DNA from: Conexibacter stalactiti
Lineage (GTDB): Bacteria > Actinomycetota > Thermoleophilia > Solirubrobacterales > Solirubrobacteraceae
Reading direction: 5' to 3' (one strand)
DNA length: 64,000 bases
NCBI RefSeq assembly: GCF_035967765.1
Contig: NZ_JAYWIT010000004.1
The translations under genes were made by a program, and so were the position numbers. The notes under the pieces were generated by a model. It had not been told where the DNA came from. It saw only the letters and a list, made by a program, of their open reading frames with translations, and ran no database searches. Positions 16,710 through 25,813 of the stretch are shown here, piece by piece (within the stretch, counting starts at the first letter, position 1; each line of letters opens with the position of its first letter).

Positions 16710-19700
16710 ATGGCTGAATCAACGTCCCTTCCTGACGCCAGATCAATTGCGAGCGCTGAGCGCTTCACGCGAGAGCGCTTCGTCCACGACGGCGAAGAGC
16801 CCGCTGACGCGCTCGCGCCCGGCAGCGCCCGTCGGCGCGCGCTCGACGCTGCTCTGGCCGAGATCGCCGGCGGCGCCAAGGTGCCGTCCGTCGCGTGGCG
16901 GCGCGAGTACTCGCTGCTCGTCGGCCTCGAACGGCTGCTGAGCGAGGAGGAGGCGCACCTCGCCGACGGCACGCTGCTCAACCCGCACCAGGTCGACGCG
17001 CTCTCCGGCACGCTGACCGCCCTGATGGCGGAGGTTCAACGCACCGGCAACGGGTCCAACGGGACGCCGCAGCCGGTCGAGGAGCCGGCCGAGCTGGCCT
17101 CCTCCGCGATCCCCGGCGAGGAGGACATCGACCTCGACGAGGGCGAGCCCGACGAGGAGCCGCAGGACTGGCAGGACGACCAGGGCGAGGAGGACGACAA
17201 CGTCCAGCTCGCCGAGCAGCCCGAGGATCCCAACGCCGCCCGCCGCTTCTGGTTCGAGCATGCGACCGGCGCCGGCAAGACGGTCGCCGCGCTCGGCTTC
17301 GTCGAGGCCTCGCGCACCGGCGGCGTGCTGATCCTGACCCACCGCCGCAACCTCGTCGACCAGTTCCACGGCGAGCTGAGAGAGCGCGGGTACGCCGACC
17401 GCATATCGGCGCCGCTGCTGGCCGGACAGGACAGCCCGAGGGGCCCGGTCACCGTCGAGACCTACCAGTGGTTCGTCCGCAACGCCGGCAGAATCTCCGA
17501 CGCCTACACGATCGTCATCTGCGACGAGGCCCACACGGCGCTCGGCGAGAAGACGAGCGGCTCGATCCGTCAGTGGGCCGGCCCCGTCTTCGTCGGCATG
17601 ACCGCGACCGGCGCGCTGATCGCCCGCCACGTCACCGACCTCTTCCCGACGCAGACCTCGCGCTTCGACCTCGCGCAGGCCGCCCGCCGCGGCGTCATCT
17701 CGCCGCTGCGCTGCATCCGCATCCCGCCCGGCCCGGGCGTCCGCACGATCGCCAAGGTGCCGCTGCGCCGCGGCGAGGTCGACACCGAGTTCGACCAGGA
17801 GATGCTGGCCGAGCTGCTCGATCAGCTGCCGTTCAACCTCGCGATCGCCGACCTCTACAAGACGCGCTTCAACGGCGTGCCCGGCGTCGTCTACACCGCC
17901 GGCGTGCGCCACGCCTACAACGTCGCGCAGGCATTCCGCGACGTCGGCATGAAGGCGCAGGCCGTCTCCGGCGAGACTCCCAAGCGCGAGCTGGCGCGGA
18001 TCCTCGCCGACTACGAGCGCGGCAAGATCGACGTGCTGATCAACGCGCAGCTGCTCGCCGAGGGTTGGAACTCGCCGCGCGCGACCGTCTGCATGCACCT
18101 CGCGCCGACCGCCTCCAAGCGCATCTACCAGCAGCGCGTCGGCCGCGTCACGCGTCGCCACCAGGGCAAGGAGGCCGGCATCGTCGTCGACTTCGTCCAC
18201 CCGGCGACGAAGAACGACGAGTCGGTCATCACGCTTCACTCGCTGCTCGACCGCGACGTCTACCGCGGCGGCGCGATCGTCGTCGGGCCCGTCCGCCGCG
18301 GCCGCGGCCGGCGTGTGCGCGTCGAGCGCCGCGTGCTGCCGGTGACGCCCGATCCCGAGAGACGTGCCGAGGTCTTCGAGCGCGAGCTGTGGCGGATCGC
18401 CGTCGACCACCTCGACTACGGCGAGCAGCACGTGTGGGCGGCGTTGGCCGGCGCGCGCGTGGCGCCGAACGGCTGGCGGCGCGCGAAGGCGATGCTGCAC
18501 TTCGACCGCCAGGGCGACCTCAAGCGCCGCTTCCTGATCACCGCCGTCGAGCGCAACCGCAACGCGCAGCTGCGCCTGCGGGCGCTGCAGGAGATCGCCG
18601 CCGCGAGGGATGCGGAGGCGTTCGACCAGGCGATCGACCTGATGGGCACCTGGCCGCGCGACGAGCGCCGCGAGGGCGTCAAGATCATGCTGCAGGCGCT
18701 CGCCGAGAAGAGGATTGGCCGTAGGGACCAAGCGAATGCCTGGATCTGGCGGATGGCCGAGTACACGCGCGAGGTGCACGAGGAGTACGCCGTGCAGCGC
18801 TGGCCCGAGACCAAGCGCCTGCTGGGCCTGCTCGTCAACTCCTCCGGCGGGGCGCATGCGCGCAACGCGCGCCGGCTCGTGCACGCGTCGAGGAGACAGG
18901 ACCGCCGGCTCTCCGCCGCGCTGCTCGCCGCCGCGCTCGCGCACACGCCGGAGGCCGAGGAGGCCCTTCGGGGCGCCCGTACGAGGATGGCGCGCAAGCC
19001 CTCGGCGCTCGCGCGCGAGCTGCTGCGGAACTTCCCCAGAGGCAGGCGCTCCCGCGGGGCGCGTCGTCGTCGCAAGGGAGCGAATCAGGGCGCCGCGCCC
19101 GAGGAGGCGCTGGCCGCGACCGCGGTCGCGACCGACGCGCTCGATCACGACGGCGACGGGGCGGGCGGGCCTGAATCAGACGTGCTCGACGAGGCGCTCG
19201 CCGACGGCCGCGAGGCGGCCGTCGTCGGCTCCGGCGACGGCGATCAGCAACGTTCGAGAAGGGGCTCGCGTCGGCGGCGCGGCTCGCGCGGCCGCAGAGG
19301 CGGCGGAGCGCCCGACGGCGGTCCGCGCCGCGACGGTGAGCGCACGGCTGAGGCCGACGCGCCGGAGTCGGCTGCGCCGGCTGCCCCCGCGTCCGAGGCC
19401 GGCGCCGAGGCGCCCGCGCCGGAGGCCCCGGTCTCGCCGGCCGAGTCCGGCATGCCCGAGGCAGCTGGCACGGCGGCGGCGAGCGACGCCGCGCCCGCGC
19501 CGAGAGCGAGACGCGCGCGCCGGACGGCGAGGAGAGCCGGCGGCGCCGATGTCGAGTTGGCCGCTGTGAGCGCGAGAGGCACTGGCGACGCTGAGGCGGC
19601 GAGAGCGCCGAGAGCGAGACGAGCGCGCGCGAGAAGAGGCGCGGCAGCGACCGAACAGCTCGAGCTGGTCCCGACGGTCGTCGAGGAGCTGCAGAGAAGA

Positions 19701-20213
19701 CCGCGCGCCCGTCGCTCGTCGACGGCACCGGGGATCCTCGACGCCGTCACCGCGGCGGCGGAGGCCGTGCGCGTCGCGGCCAACGGCACCGACCCGAGAC
19801 CGCGCAGAGCGGCCGCGAGAAGGGCGCCGGCGACGAGAACGGCAGCCGCCGCAAGAGCCGCGAGAGCGCCGAGAGCGAGAGCCGCGGCGAGAAGAGCGCC
19901 CGCCAGAAGAGCGGCCGCGAGAGCCGCGGTGGCGAGGGTCGGGATAGAAAGGGTCGCGAGAGCGCCGAGAGCGAGAGCGGCCGCCAGAAGAGCCGCGCCC
20001 GTGAGAAGAGCGCCGGTCGCGGGGGCCGCCAGAAGAGCGCCGGCGAGAAGTGCCGCCGCGAGAAGAGCGCCCGCCAGAAGAGCTGCCGCCAGAGCCACCG
20101 CGAGAAGAGCGCCGGCCAGCAGAGCTGCCGCCAGAGCCGCCGCAAGAAGAGCGCCGGCCAGAAGAGCCGCGAGAGCCAGAAGAGCGGTCGCCGCGGCGAC
20201 CGCCGACGAGTAG
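16710..20213 (+). CDS. SF2 DEAD/DEAH-type helicase with acidic insert and H1-like Arg/Ala tail
   Basis: Large helicase of 1167 residues. The Q-like motif LLNPHQVDAL lies near 90. Motif I is ATGAGKT (185-191), II CDEAH (271-275), III MTATG (297-301) and VI QQRVGRVTRRH near 480. Between the Q-like motif and motif I sits an Asp/Glu-rich insert of about 60 residues (about 120-175). After a helical region come low-complexity Ala/Pro/Glu segments. The last roughly 140 residues are almost purely Arg, Ala and Pro (RRAPARRAAAR repeats), resembling bacterial histone-H1-like tails but with Arg, often AGA, instead of Lys. A nucleoid-associated RNA or DNA helicase is inferred. ATG 16710 is preferred to TTG 16707. 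Confidence 0.88.
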   Translation: MAESTSLPDARSIASAERFTRERFVHDGEEPADALAPGSARRRALDAALAEIAGGAKVPSVAWRREYSLLVGLERLLSEEEAHLADGTLLNPHQVDALSGTLTALMAEVQRTGNGSNGTPQPVEEPAELASSAIPGEEDIDLDEGEPDEEPQDWQDDQGEEDDNVQLAEQPEDPNAARRFWFEHATGAGKTVAALGFVEASRTGGVLILTHRRNLVDQFHGELRERGYADRISAPLLAGQDSPRGPVTVETYQWFVRNAGRISDAYTIVICDEAHTALGEKTSGSIRQWAGPVFVGMTATGALIARHVTDLFPTQTSRFDLAQAARRGVISPLRCIRIPPGPGVRTIAKVPLRRGEVDTEFDQEMLAELLDQLPFNLAIADLYKTRFNGVPGVVYTAGVRHAYNVAQAFRDVGMKAQAVSGETPKRELARILADYERGKIDVLINAQLLAEGWNSPRATVCMHLAPTASKRIYQQRVGRVTRRHQGKEAGIVVDFVHPATKNDESVITLHSLLDRDVYRGGAIVVGPVRRGRGRRVRVERRVLPVTPDPERRAEVFERELWRIAVDHLDYGEQHVWAALAGARVAPNGWRRAKAMLHFDRQGDLKRRFLITAVERNRNAQLRLRALQEIAAARDAEAFDQAIDLMGTWPRDERREGVKIMLQALAEKRIGRRDQANAWIWRMAEYTREVHEEYAVQRWPETKRLLGLLVNSSGGAHARNARRLVHASRRQDRRLSAALLAAALAHTPEAEEALRGARTRMARKPSALARELLRNFPRGRRSRGARRRRKGANQGAAPEEALAATAVATDALDHDGDGAGGPESDVLDEALADGREAAVVGSGDGDQQRSRRGSRRRRGSRGRRGGGAPDGGPRRDGERTAEADAPESAAPAAPASEAGAEAPAPEAPVSPAESGMPEAAGTAAASDAAPAPRARRARRTARRAGGADVELAAVSARGTGDAEAARAPRARRARARRGAAATEQLELVPTVVEELQRRPRARRSSTAPGILDAVTAAAEAVRVAANGTDPRPRRAAARRAPATRTAAAARAARAPRARAAARRAPARRAAARAAVARVGIERVARAPRARAAARRAAPVRRAPVAGAARRAPARSAAARRAPARRAAARATARRAPASRAAARAAARRAPARRAARARRAVAAATADE

Positions 20214-20274
20214 CGCGGGCGTCCGCGGCGCGGCATCGCGTCGCGCCCATGCGCCGAAGGGCGCCGCCCGGCGC

Positions 20275-21012
20275 TCAGCCCGGCAGCGCGCCGATGTGCA
20301 CTTCGCCGGCGTCGAGCAGGTGCTCGGCGCCGTCGTCGCCGCGCACGCGCAGGCGGCCGTCGTCGGCGATCCCGGCGGCCGTGCCGCTGCCGCCATCCCA
20401 GCTGACGACGCGGCCGGCGAGCGCGTCGCGTCCGCGGTAGGCGTCGAGCAGCGTCGCGCTGTCGGCGTCGAGCCACCGTTCGAGCGCCGCCAGCAGCAGC
20501 TCGAGCGCCCGTTCGACCTCGTCCGGCCGGCGCCCGAGCGTCGTCGCGCGCGCCGCCAGCTCGGGCGGGAAGTCGGCCTGGTCGATCGCGACGTTGATGC
20601 CGATCCCCAGCACCGCCCAGCCGTCCTGAAGTCGCCCCTCGGCGAGGATCCCCGAGACCTTGCGGCCGTCGAGCAGCACGTCGTTGGGCCACTTGATCGC
20701 CGGCTCGCGCCCGGCCGCGTCGAGCGCGGCCGCGACCTCGGCGACCGCGAGCGCGGCGGCGAGCGTCAGCAGCGGCGGCGGGTCGCGCAGCACGATCGAC
20801 GCCGCCAGCGCCGTGCCGGCCGGCGTCGCCCACGCCCGTCCCTGCCGGCCACGGCCGGCCGTCTGCTCGGCGCTCGTCACGAGAGTGCCGTGCGGCGCGC
20901 CGGCAGCCGCCAGCGCCTGTGCGCGCGCGTTGGTCGAACCGATCGTGCGGTGGTGCAGCCGCGGCAGGCCGAGCGGATGAGTACCGGTGTACACGGCGTC
21001 GCGCGCGCTCAC
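20275..21012 (-). CDS. birA: Biotin-[acetyl-CoA-carboxylase] ligase
   Basis: Cytosolic enzyme of 245 residues that activates biotin with ATP and attaches it to carboxyl carrier proteins. The biotinyl-AMP loop is GRGRQGR near 53, and KWPNDVLL near 110 is the second signature. GxGxN-type GIGINV follows near 137. There is no N-terminal DNA-binding domain, so it is a monofunctional ligase without repressor activity. The GTG start is 22 bases after the cobA-hemD stop. It is the last gene of the heme operon and converges on the helicase gene. Confidence 0.94.
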   Translation of the reverse strand: MSARDAVYTGTHPLGLPRLHHRTIGSTNARAQALAAAGAPHGTLVTSAEQTAGRGRQGRAWATPAGTALAASIVLRDPPPLLTLAAALAVAEVAAALDAAGREPAIKWPNDVLLDGRKVSGILAEGRLQDGWAVLGIGINVAIDQADFPPELAARATTLGRRPDEVERALELLLAALERWLDADSATLLDAYRGRDALAGRVVSWDGGSGTAAGIADDGRLRVRGDDGAEHLLDAGEVHIGALPG

Positions 21013-21034
21013 ACGGTTGCTTGCGTCGTGGGGC

Positions 21035-22540
21035 TCATCTCGCGGCCGCCTGCGCCGCGGCGTCGGCCAGCAGCGCCGCGACGAGGCCGTCGACGTCGTG
21101 CTCGCTCGCCTCGACGTGCGGCTCCAGGCCCAGCTCGCGCAGCGTCGCGCTCGTCACCGGGCCGATCGAGACCAAGCGCGTCGCGGGGCCGATCGCGTCG
21201 GCGCCGCCGAGCGCGTCGAGGAAGAAGCGGACCGTCGAGGAGGAGGTGAAGGTGACGTAGTCGGCGCTGCCGGCCGCGGCGCGAGCGTCGCCATCGAGCC
21301 GCTCGGCGACCGTCTCGTAGAGGTCGACGATGTCGACCTCGGCGCCGCGCGCCCGCAGCGCGTCGGGCAGCACGTCGCGCGCGACCCGCGCGCGGGCGAT
21401 CAGCGCCCGTCTGACCGGGACCTCGGCGAGGGCCTCGATCAGCGACTCGGCGACGAATCTCTCCGGCACGACGTCGGCGATCACGCCGTGGGCGCGCAGC
21501 GCGCGGGCGGTGCCGGGGCCGATCGCGGCGACCGTCGCCTCCGCCAGCGCCCGTGCGTCGCGGCCGCCGGCGGCGAGTCGCTCGAACAGGTGTCTGACGC
21601 CGTTGGGCGAGGTCAGGCAGACGAGGTCGTAGCCGGACGGGTCGAGCGCGAGACCGGAGTCGACCGGGACGATCCGGATCGCCGGCGTCTCGAGCGCCTC
21701 GGCGCCCAGCTCACGCAGCTGTGCGGCGAGGCCGCTCGCCTGCGCCCGCGCGCGCGTGACCGCGACGGTGCGGCCGGCCAGCGGCCGCTCCTCGAACCAG
21801 CGCAGCCCCTCGTCGCGCAGCCCCGCGACCGGGCCGACGACGGTGATCGACGGCGGTCTGATCGCGGCCTCGGCCGCCTCGTCGGCGATCGTCGAGAGCG
21901 TCGCGACGACCGTCCGCTGGCCGGGCAGCGTCCCGCGCTCGATCACGGCGGCCGGCTCGTCGGCGGCGCGGCCGCCGCCGATCAGCTGCTCGGCGATCCG
22001 CGGCAGCTGCTTGACGCCCATGTAGAAGACGAGCGTGCCGGGGAAGGCGGCGAGCGCCGGCCAGTCGATCGCCGACTCGGGCTTGGCGGGATCCTCGTGG
22101 CCGGTGATCAGCGCGACGGCGCTGGCGCGGTCGCGGTGGGTGACGGGGATGCCGCCGTAGGCCGGCGCGGCGACGCCCGAGGTGACGCCGGGGACGACCT
22201 CGAACGGGATCCCGGCGGCGCGCAGGACCAGCGCCTCCTCGCCGCCGCGCCCGAAGACGAACGGGTCGCCGCCCTTCAGCCGCACGACCTGCTTGCCGGC
22301 GCCGCCGTGCTCGACCAGCAGGCGGTCGATCTGCTCCTGCGGCATTGACGGGCCGCGGCCCTCCTTGCCGACGTAGACCAGCTCGGCGTCAGCGCGGGCG
22401 CCGTCGAGCGACGTGACGGGGATCAGGCGGTCGTAGAGGATCGTGTCGGCGCGCGCGATCAGCTCCAGCGCCCGCGCGGTCAGCAGGCCGGGGTCGCCGG
22501 GACCAGCGCCCACGAGGTACACGCGCCCTGGCTGACTCAA
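21035..22540 (-). CDS. cobA-hemD: Uroporphyrinogen-III C-methyltransferase/uroporphyrinogen-III synthase fusion
   Basis: Bifunctional tetrapyrrole enzyme of 501 residues. Residues 1-250 are a SAM-dependent uroporphyrinogen-III methyltransferase (VYLVGAGPGDPGLLT, VVRLKGGDPFVFGRGGEE, VVPGVTSGVAAPAYGGIPVTHR) that makes precorrin-2 for siroheme or cobalamin. Residues from about 256 (LAGRTVAVTRARAQA) form a HemD domain that cyclises hydroxymethylbilane. This fusion is common in Gram-positive bacteria. The start is TTG 22540, overlapping the hemC stop (TTGA). Confidence 0.94.
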   Translation of the reverse strand: MSQPGRVYLVGAGPGDPGLLTARALELIARADTILYDRLIPVTSLDGARADAELVYVGKEGRGPSMPQEQIDRLLVEHGGAGKQVVRLKGGDPFVFGRGGEEALVLRAAGIPFEVVPGVTSGVAAPAYGGIPVTHRDRASAVALITGHEDPAKPESAIDWPALAAFPGTLVFYMGVKQLPRIAEQLIGGGRAADEPAAVIERGTLPGQRTVVATLSTIADEAAEAAIRPPSITVVGPVAGLRDEGLRWFEERPLAGRTVAVTRARAQASGLAAQLRELGAEALETPAIRIVPVDSGLALDPSGYDLVCLTSPNGVRHLFERLAAGGRDARALAEATVAAIGPGTARALRAHGVIADVVPERFVAESLIEALAEVPVRRALIARARVARDVLPDALRARGAEVDIVDLYETVAERLDGDARAAAGSADYVTFTSSSTVRFFLDALGGADAIGPATRLVSIGPVTSATLRELGLEPHVEASEHDVDGLVAALLADAAAQAAAR

Positions 22541-23472
22541 AGTCTGACCCCTTCAGGTGTCGATGCCGGTGGTGGGGAGCCGGCGGCGAGCGCCTCGGCG
22601 GCGGCCAGCAGCTCGCGTGCGCCGGCCGCCTCCAGGCGCGTGCCGGCGGCGGTCCCGAAGACCTCGGGATCGATACCCGCCGCGGCGCTCAGCTCGTCCC
22701 GCAGCCACTGCGAGCCGTCCGGCAGGCCGATGAACGAGCGCAGCGTCATGCCGCCGTCGGCGCCACGCGTCGCGTGCGCGCCGAGCGGCGTGTGGCAGGT
22801 CGCGCCAAGCTTGCGGACAAGCGCTCGCTCGGCTGCCAGGCAGGCGGTCGCGTCACGGTCGCCGATCGCCGCCGCGGCTTCGCGCGCGGCGTTGTCGTCG
22901 GCGCGCGTCTCCAGCGCCAGGGCGCCCTGGCCGGGGGCGGGGATCAGTTCATCGAGCAGCGCGTCGATCGCGTCGGCGCGGCCGAGCCGCTCCAGCCCCG
23001 CGACCGCCAGCACGATCGCGGCGGCGTCGCCGTCGGCGAGCTTGCGCAGACGCGTGTCGACGTTGCCGCGCAGCGCGACGACGTCGAGGTCGGGCCGCAG
23101 CGCGCGCAGCTCGGCGGCGCGCCGCAGGCTGCTCGTGCCGACGACGGCGCCCGGCGCCAAGGCTGCCAGCGACGGGGCGCCGCAGAGCGCGTCGCGCGCG
23201 TCCTTGCGCGCCGGAACACCGGCCAGCACCAGCCCGTCGGGCAGCTCCGCCGGCACGTCCTTGGCGGAGTGGACGGCGAGGTCGATCTCCCTGGCCAGCA
23301 ACGCGGCCTCCAGCTCCTTGACCCAGCGCGACTTGTCGCCCAGCAGCGCGCCGCGGTCGCCGCTGGTCGTGATCGGCACGACCTCGACACCGGCGCGCTC
23401 GCCGCCGAGCAGCGTCGCGACGTGGCGGGCCTGCACGAGCGCCAGCGCGCTGCCGCGCGTGCCGACGCGCAT
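22537..23472 (-). CDS. hemC: Hydroxymethylbilane synthase (porphobilinogen deaminase)
   Basis: Cytosolic heme-pathway enzyme of 311 residues that polymerises four porphobilinogens on a dipyrromethane cofactor. N-terminal MRVGTRGSALALVQA, SAKDVP, GTSSLRRAAELRA and RGNVDTRL are all present. The cofactor Cys is in ATCHTPLGA near residue 225. Length is normal. ATG 23472 shares its G with the hemA stop region (TGATG). The product feeds the HemD domain encoded next. Confidence 0.95.
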   Translation of the reverse strand: MRVGTRGSALALVQARHVATLLGGERAGVEVVPITTSGDRGALLGDKSRWVKELEAALLAREIDLAVHSAKDVPAELPDGLVLAGVPARKDARDALCGAPSLAALAPGAVVGTSSLRRAAELRALRPDLDVVALRGNVDTRLRKLADGDAAAIVLAVAGLERLGRADAIDALLDELIPAPGQGALALETRADDNAAREAAAAIGDRDATACLAAERALVRKLGATCHTPLGAHATRGADGGMTLRSFIGLPDGSQWLRDELSAAAGIDPEVFGTAAGTRLEAAGARELLAAAEALAAGSPPPASTPEGVRL

Positions 23473-24812
23473 CAGCTCTGCGCGCGCCGGCCCGGGCGCA
23501 GCGCACGCACCTCGGCGAGCGGCCGCTCGGCCGCCGGCTCGTCCTGCTCCTCCTCGAGCCCGAAGAGGTCGCGGATCACCTGCATGCGAAGGTGGATGCG
23601 GTCGTCCGCCATGCCCTTCATGCGCAGCGTCGGCTCGTGCAGGATGCGGTTGACGACCGCCTGCGCGAGCGCCTCGACACGCTCCAGGTCCTTCTCCGAC
23701 GCCGTCTCCCAGCGGCCGGCGTTCTCGCGCACGATCTGCCGCGCGATCTCCTGGCCGCGGGCGCGCAGCGCGCCGACGGTCGGCAGCACCTCGAGCTGGC
23801 CGAGCCACTCGGCGAAGCGCTGGATCTCCTCTTCGACGATCCCCTCGGCGTGCTGCGCCTCGACCTGGCGGACCGATCTGTTGCGGCGCACGACAGCGCT
23901 GAGGTCGTCGACGTTGTAGAGCGAGACGCCCGGCACGTCGCGCACCTCGGGCTCGACGTCGCGCGGGACGGCGAGGTCGAGGATCAGCAGCGGACGGCCG
24001 CCGCGGCGCTCCATCACGGCCGCGATCTCGTCGGCGCCGAGCAGCGCGTGGGGCGAGGAGGTCGTGCAGATGACGGCGTCGGCGCGCTCCAGCTCGGCCG
24101 GCAGCGCGTCGAAGCTGGTCGCCTGGCCGCCGAACCGCTGCGCGAGGCTGATCGCGCGCTCGCGGCCGCGGTTGGCGACGAAGATCGCCTCGACGCCGTG
24201 GGCGGCGAGCGCGCGGGCGGCCAGCTCGCTCGTCTCACCGGCGCCGACGAGCAGCACCTGCCCGTGCTCGACCTGGTCGAGCTGCTCGCTCGCGAGCGCG
24301 GCGGCGACCGACGAGACGCTCATCTGGCGCTCGCCGATCTTCGTCTCGCTGCGAACGCGCTTGCCGGTCGCCAGCGCGGAGCGGAAGAGGTGGTTGGTCA
24401 GCGGGCCGGTCGAGTGCGAGCTGAGCGCGTCGTCGTAGGAGCGCTTGACCTGGCCCTGGACCTCGGCTTCGCCGACGATCATCGACTCCAGCCCGCTGGT
24501 GACGCGGTAGAGGTGGCGGGCGGCGTCGCAGTTGCGCAGCGAGTAGATCGAGCCGGCCAGCTCGGTCGGGCGGATGCCGGCCTTGCGCGCGAGCATGCTC
24601 AGCACGGCCGACTCGGCGTCGACCGGGTCGCCGGCGACGACGTAGACCTCGGTGCGGTTGCAGGTCGAGATCGCGACCGCCTCCTGCACGTCGCCGACGG
24701 CGTGCACGTCGCGCAGGAACTCGCTGACCCTCCCGGGCGTCAGCGCGAGCCGCTCGCGGACCGCGACGGGCGCGGTCTTGTGCGAGACGCCGATCGCGAG
24801 CACTTCGCTCAC
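23472..24812 (-). CDS. hemA: Glutamyl-tRNA reductase
   Basis: First committed enzyme of C5-pathway tetrapyrrole synthesis, reducing glutamyl-tRNA(Glu) to glutamate-1-semialdehyde with NADPH. 446 residues. The nucleophile Cys51 is in STCNRTE. The NADPH Rossmann motif is VLLVGAGETSELAARAL near 185. The dimerisation helices at the C-terminus are of normal length, ending in a variable basic tail. The GTG start overlaps the ccmD-like stop (GTGA). hemB and hemL are not in the window. Confidence 0.95.
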   Translation of the reverse strand: MSEVLAIGVSHKTAPVAVRERLALTPGRVSEFLRDVHAVGDVQEAVAISTCNRTEVYVVAGDPVDAESAVLSMLARKAGIRPTELAGSIYSLRNCDAARHLYRVTSGLESMIVGEAEVQGQVKRSYDDALSSHSTGPLTNHLFRSALATGKRVRSETKIGERQMSVSSVAAALASEQLDQVEHGQVLLVGAGETSELAARALAAHGVEAIFVANRGRERAISLAQRFGGQATSFDALPAELERADAVICTTSSPHALLGADEIAAVMERRGGRPLLILDLAVPRDVEPEVRDVPGVSLYNVDDLSAVVRRNRSVRQVEAQHAEGIVEEEIQRFAEWLGQLEVLPTVGALRARGQEIARQIVRENAGRWETASEKDLERVEALAQAVVNRILHEPTLRMKGMADDRIHLRMQVIRDLFGLEEEQDEPAAERPLAEVRALRPGRRAQS

Positions 24813-25069
24813 GAAGCGGTCTCCTGCGTCGTCGCGGCTCCCACCGCCGGGCCGACCGGGTCGGGCGCCTCGGCCCGCGCGCGGTCGCGCTCGTCGAGCG
24901 CGCGGTTGATGTCGGTCAGCTCGCGCTCCAGCCGCTGCAGCTTCGTCGCCATGATCGCGACGTAGATCAGCACGCAGGCGAACAGGACGATGAAGGCGGC
25001 CGCGACGTAGCGGCCGGCCTTGTCGTACGGCACCGCGGGGGCGGCGGCGAGCAGGGCGAGGGGGTTCAT
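24809..25069 (-). CDS. CcmD-like small membrane protein
   Basis: 86-residue protein with one membrane helix (about 20-43), followed by a charged helix (LQRLERELTDINRALDERDRA). Its position immediately after ccmC, small size and topology fit a CcmD-family helper of the heme exporter/CcmC complex. Sequence similarity alone would not establish this. It overlaps ccmC upstream and hemA downstream by 4 bases each, so translation is coupled. Confidence 0.75.
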   Translation of the reverse strand: MNPLALLAAAPAVPYDKAGRYVAAAFIVLFACVLIYVAIMATKLQRLERELTDINRALDERDRARAEAPDPVGPAVGAATTQETAS

Positions 25070-25809
25070 GTGGCTCTCTCCGGGGCGATCGTCGGCGCGG
25101 CGGAGCGGCCGAGGGGTGCGACGGCGTCGTCGCCGAGCAGGCGGCGTCTGAGCGCGCGCAGCTGCCAGGTGACGTTCTTCTGGGTGATCTCGTACTTGAC
25201 GATCAGCCAGAACAGCAGGCTCATCGCGACGATCGAGACGAGGAAGACGAACATCATCTCGCCGGGGAGGCCGCCCTCGGCGGTCGCGAAGGTGCGCGGG
25301 TGGACGAGGCTGGTCGCCATCCGCACGGCCATGAAGTTGAGCGGCACGAAGGCGCCGGCGATGATCGCGAAGACCGACGCGTAGCGCGCCTGCTTCTCCG
25401 GGTCCTCGATCGAGAAGCGCAGCGGCTGGTAGGTCGCGTACAGCAGGAACACGATCAGGAACGAGACGAGCGTCGGCTCGTCCCAGACCCACCAGTGGCC
25501 CCACGAGGCCTTCGCCCAGATCGCGCCGGTCAGCAGCCCGACGATGTTGAAGATCAGCGCGATGTGGATCACCACGTACGAGCGCAGATCCCATCTGCGG
25601 TCGTCGGAGCGCAGGTGCTTGACCGCGAACACGCCGGCCACCACGTACGCGATGAGCGTGACGATGGCGACGGGGACGTGGACGTAGAAGATCTTCTGGA
25701 TGAAGCCCTGATCCGCATCGTTCGGCGCCCAGAAGACGACGAGGGCGAACGTTGCGGAGAGTGCGATGAGGGTCGCGAACGTGAGCGTTCGCAGCCCTTT
25801 CCCGTACAT
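25066..25809 (-). CDS. ccmC: Heme-handling cytochrome c assembly protein
   Basis: Inner-membrane heme handling protein of 247 residues with six hydrophobic helices. The heme-binding tryptophan-rich motif WGHWWVWDEPTL lies near 115, flanked by periplasmic His residues (YVHVPVA and the later SLVHP). In system I it delivers heme to CcmE together with CcmA, CcmB and CcmD. ATG 25809 is preferred over the longer frame because it starts at a short basic N-terminus (MYGKGLRTL). It begins 4 bases after the ccmB stop. Confidence 0.92.
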   Translation of the reverse strand: MYGKGLRTLTFATLIALSATFALVVFWAPNDADQGFIQKIFYVHVPVAIVTLIAYVVAGVFAVKHLRSDDRRWDLRSYVVIHIALIFNIVGLLTGAIWAKASWGHWWVWDEPTLVSFLIVFLLYATYQPLRFSIEDPEKQARYASVFAIIAGAFVPLNFMAVRMATSLVHPRTFATAEGGLPGEMMFVFLVSIVAMSLLFWLIVKYEITQKNVTWQLRALRRRLLGDDAVAPLGRSAAPTIAPERAT

Positions 25810-25813
25810 GCGG

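Noticed and set aside
19244..20833. Long minus-strand ORF rich in Leu/Ala that looks like a membrane protein
   Set aside because: It is the antisense of the Arg/Ala tail of the helicase running into birA in another frame; no start signal or family similarity.
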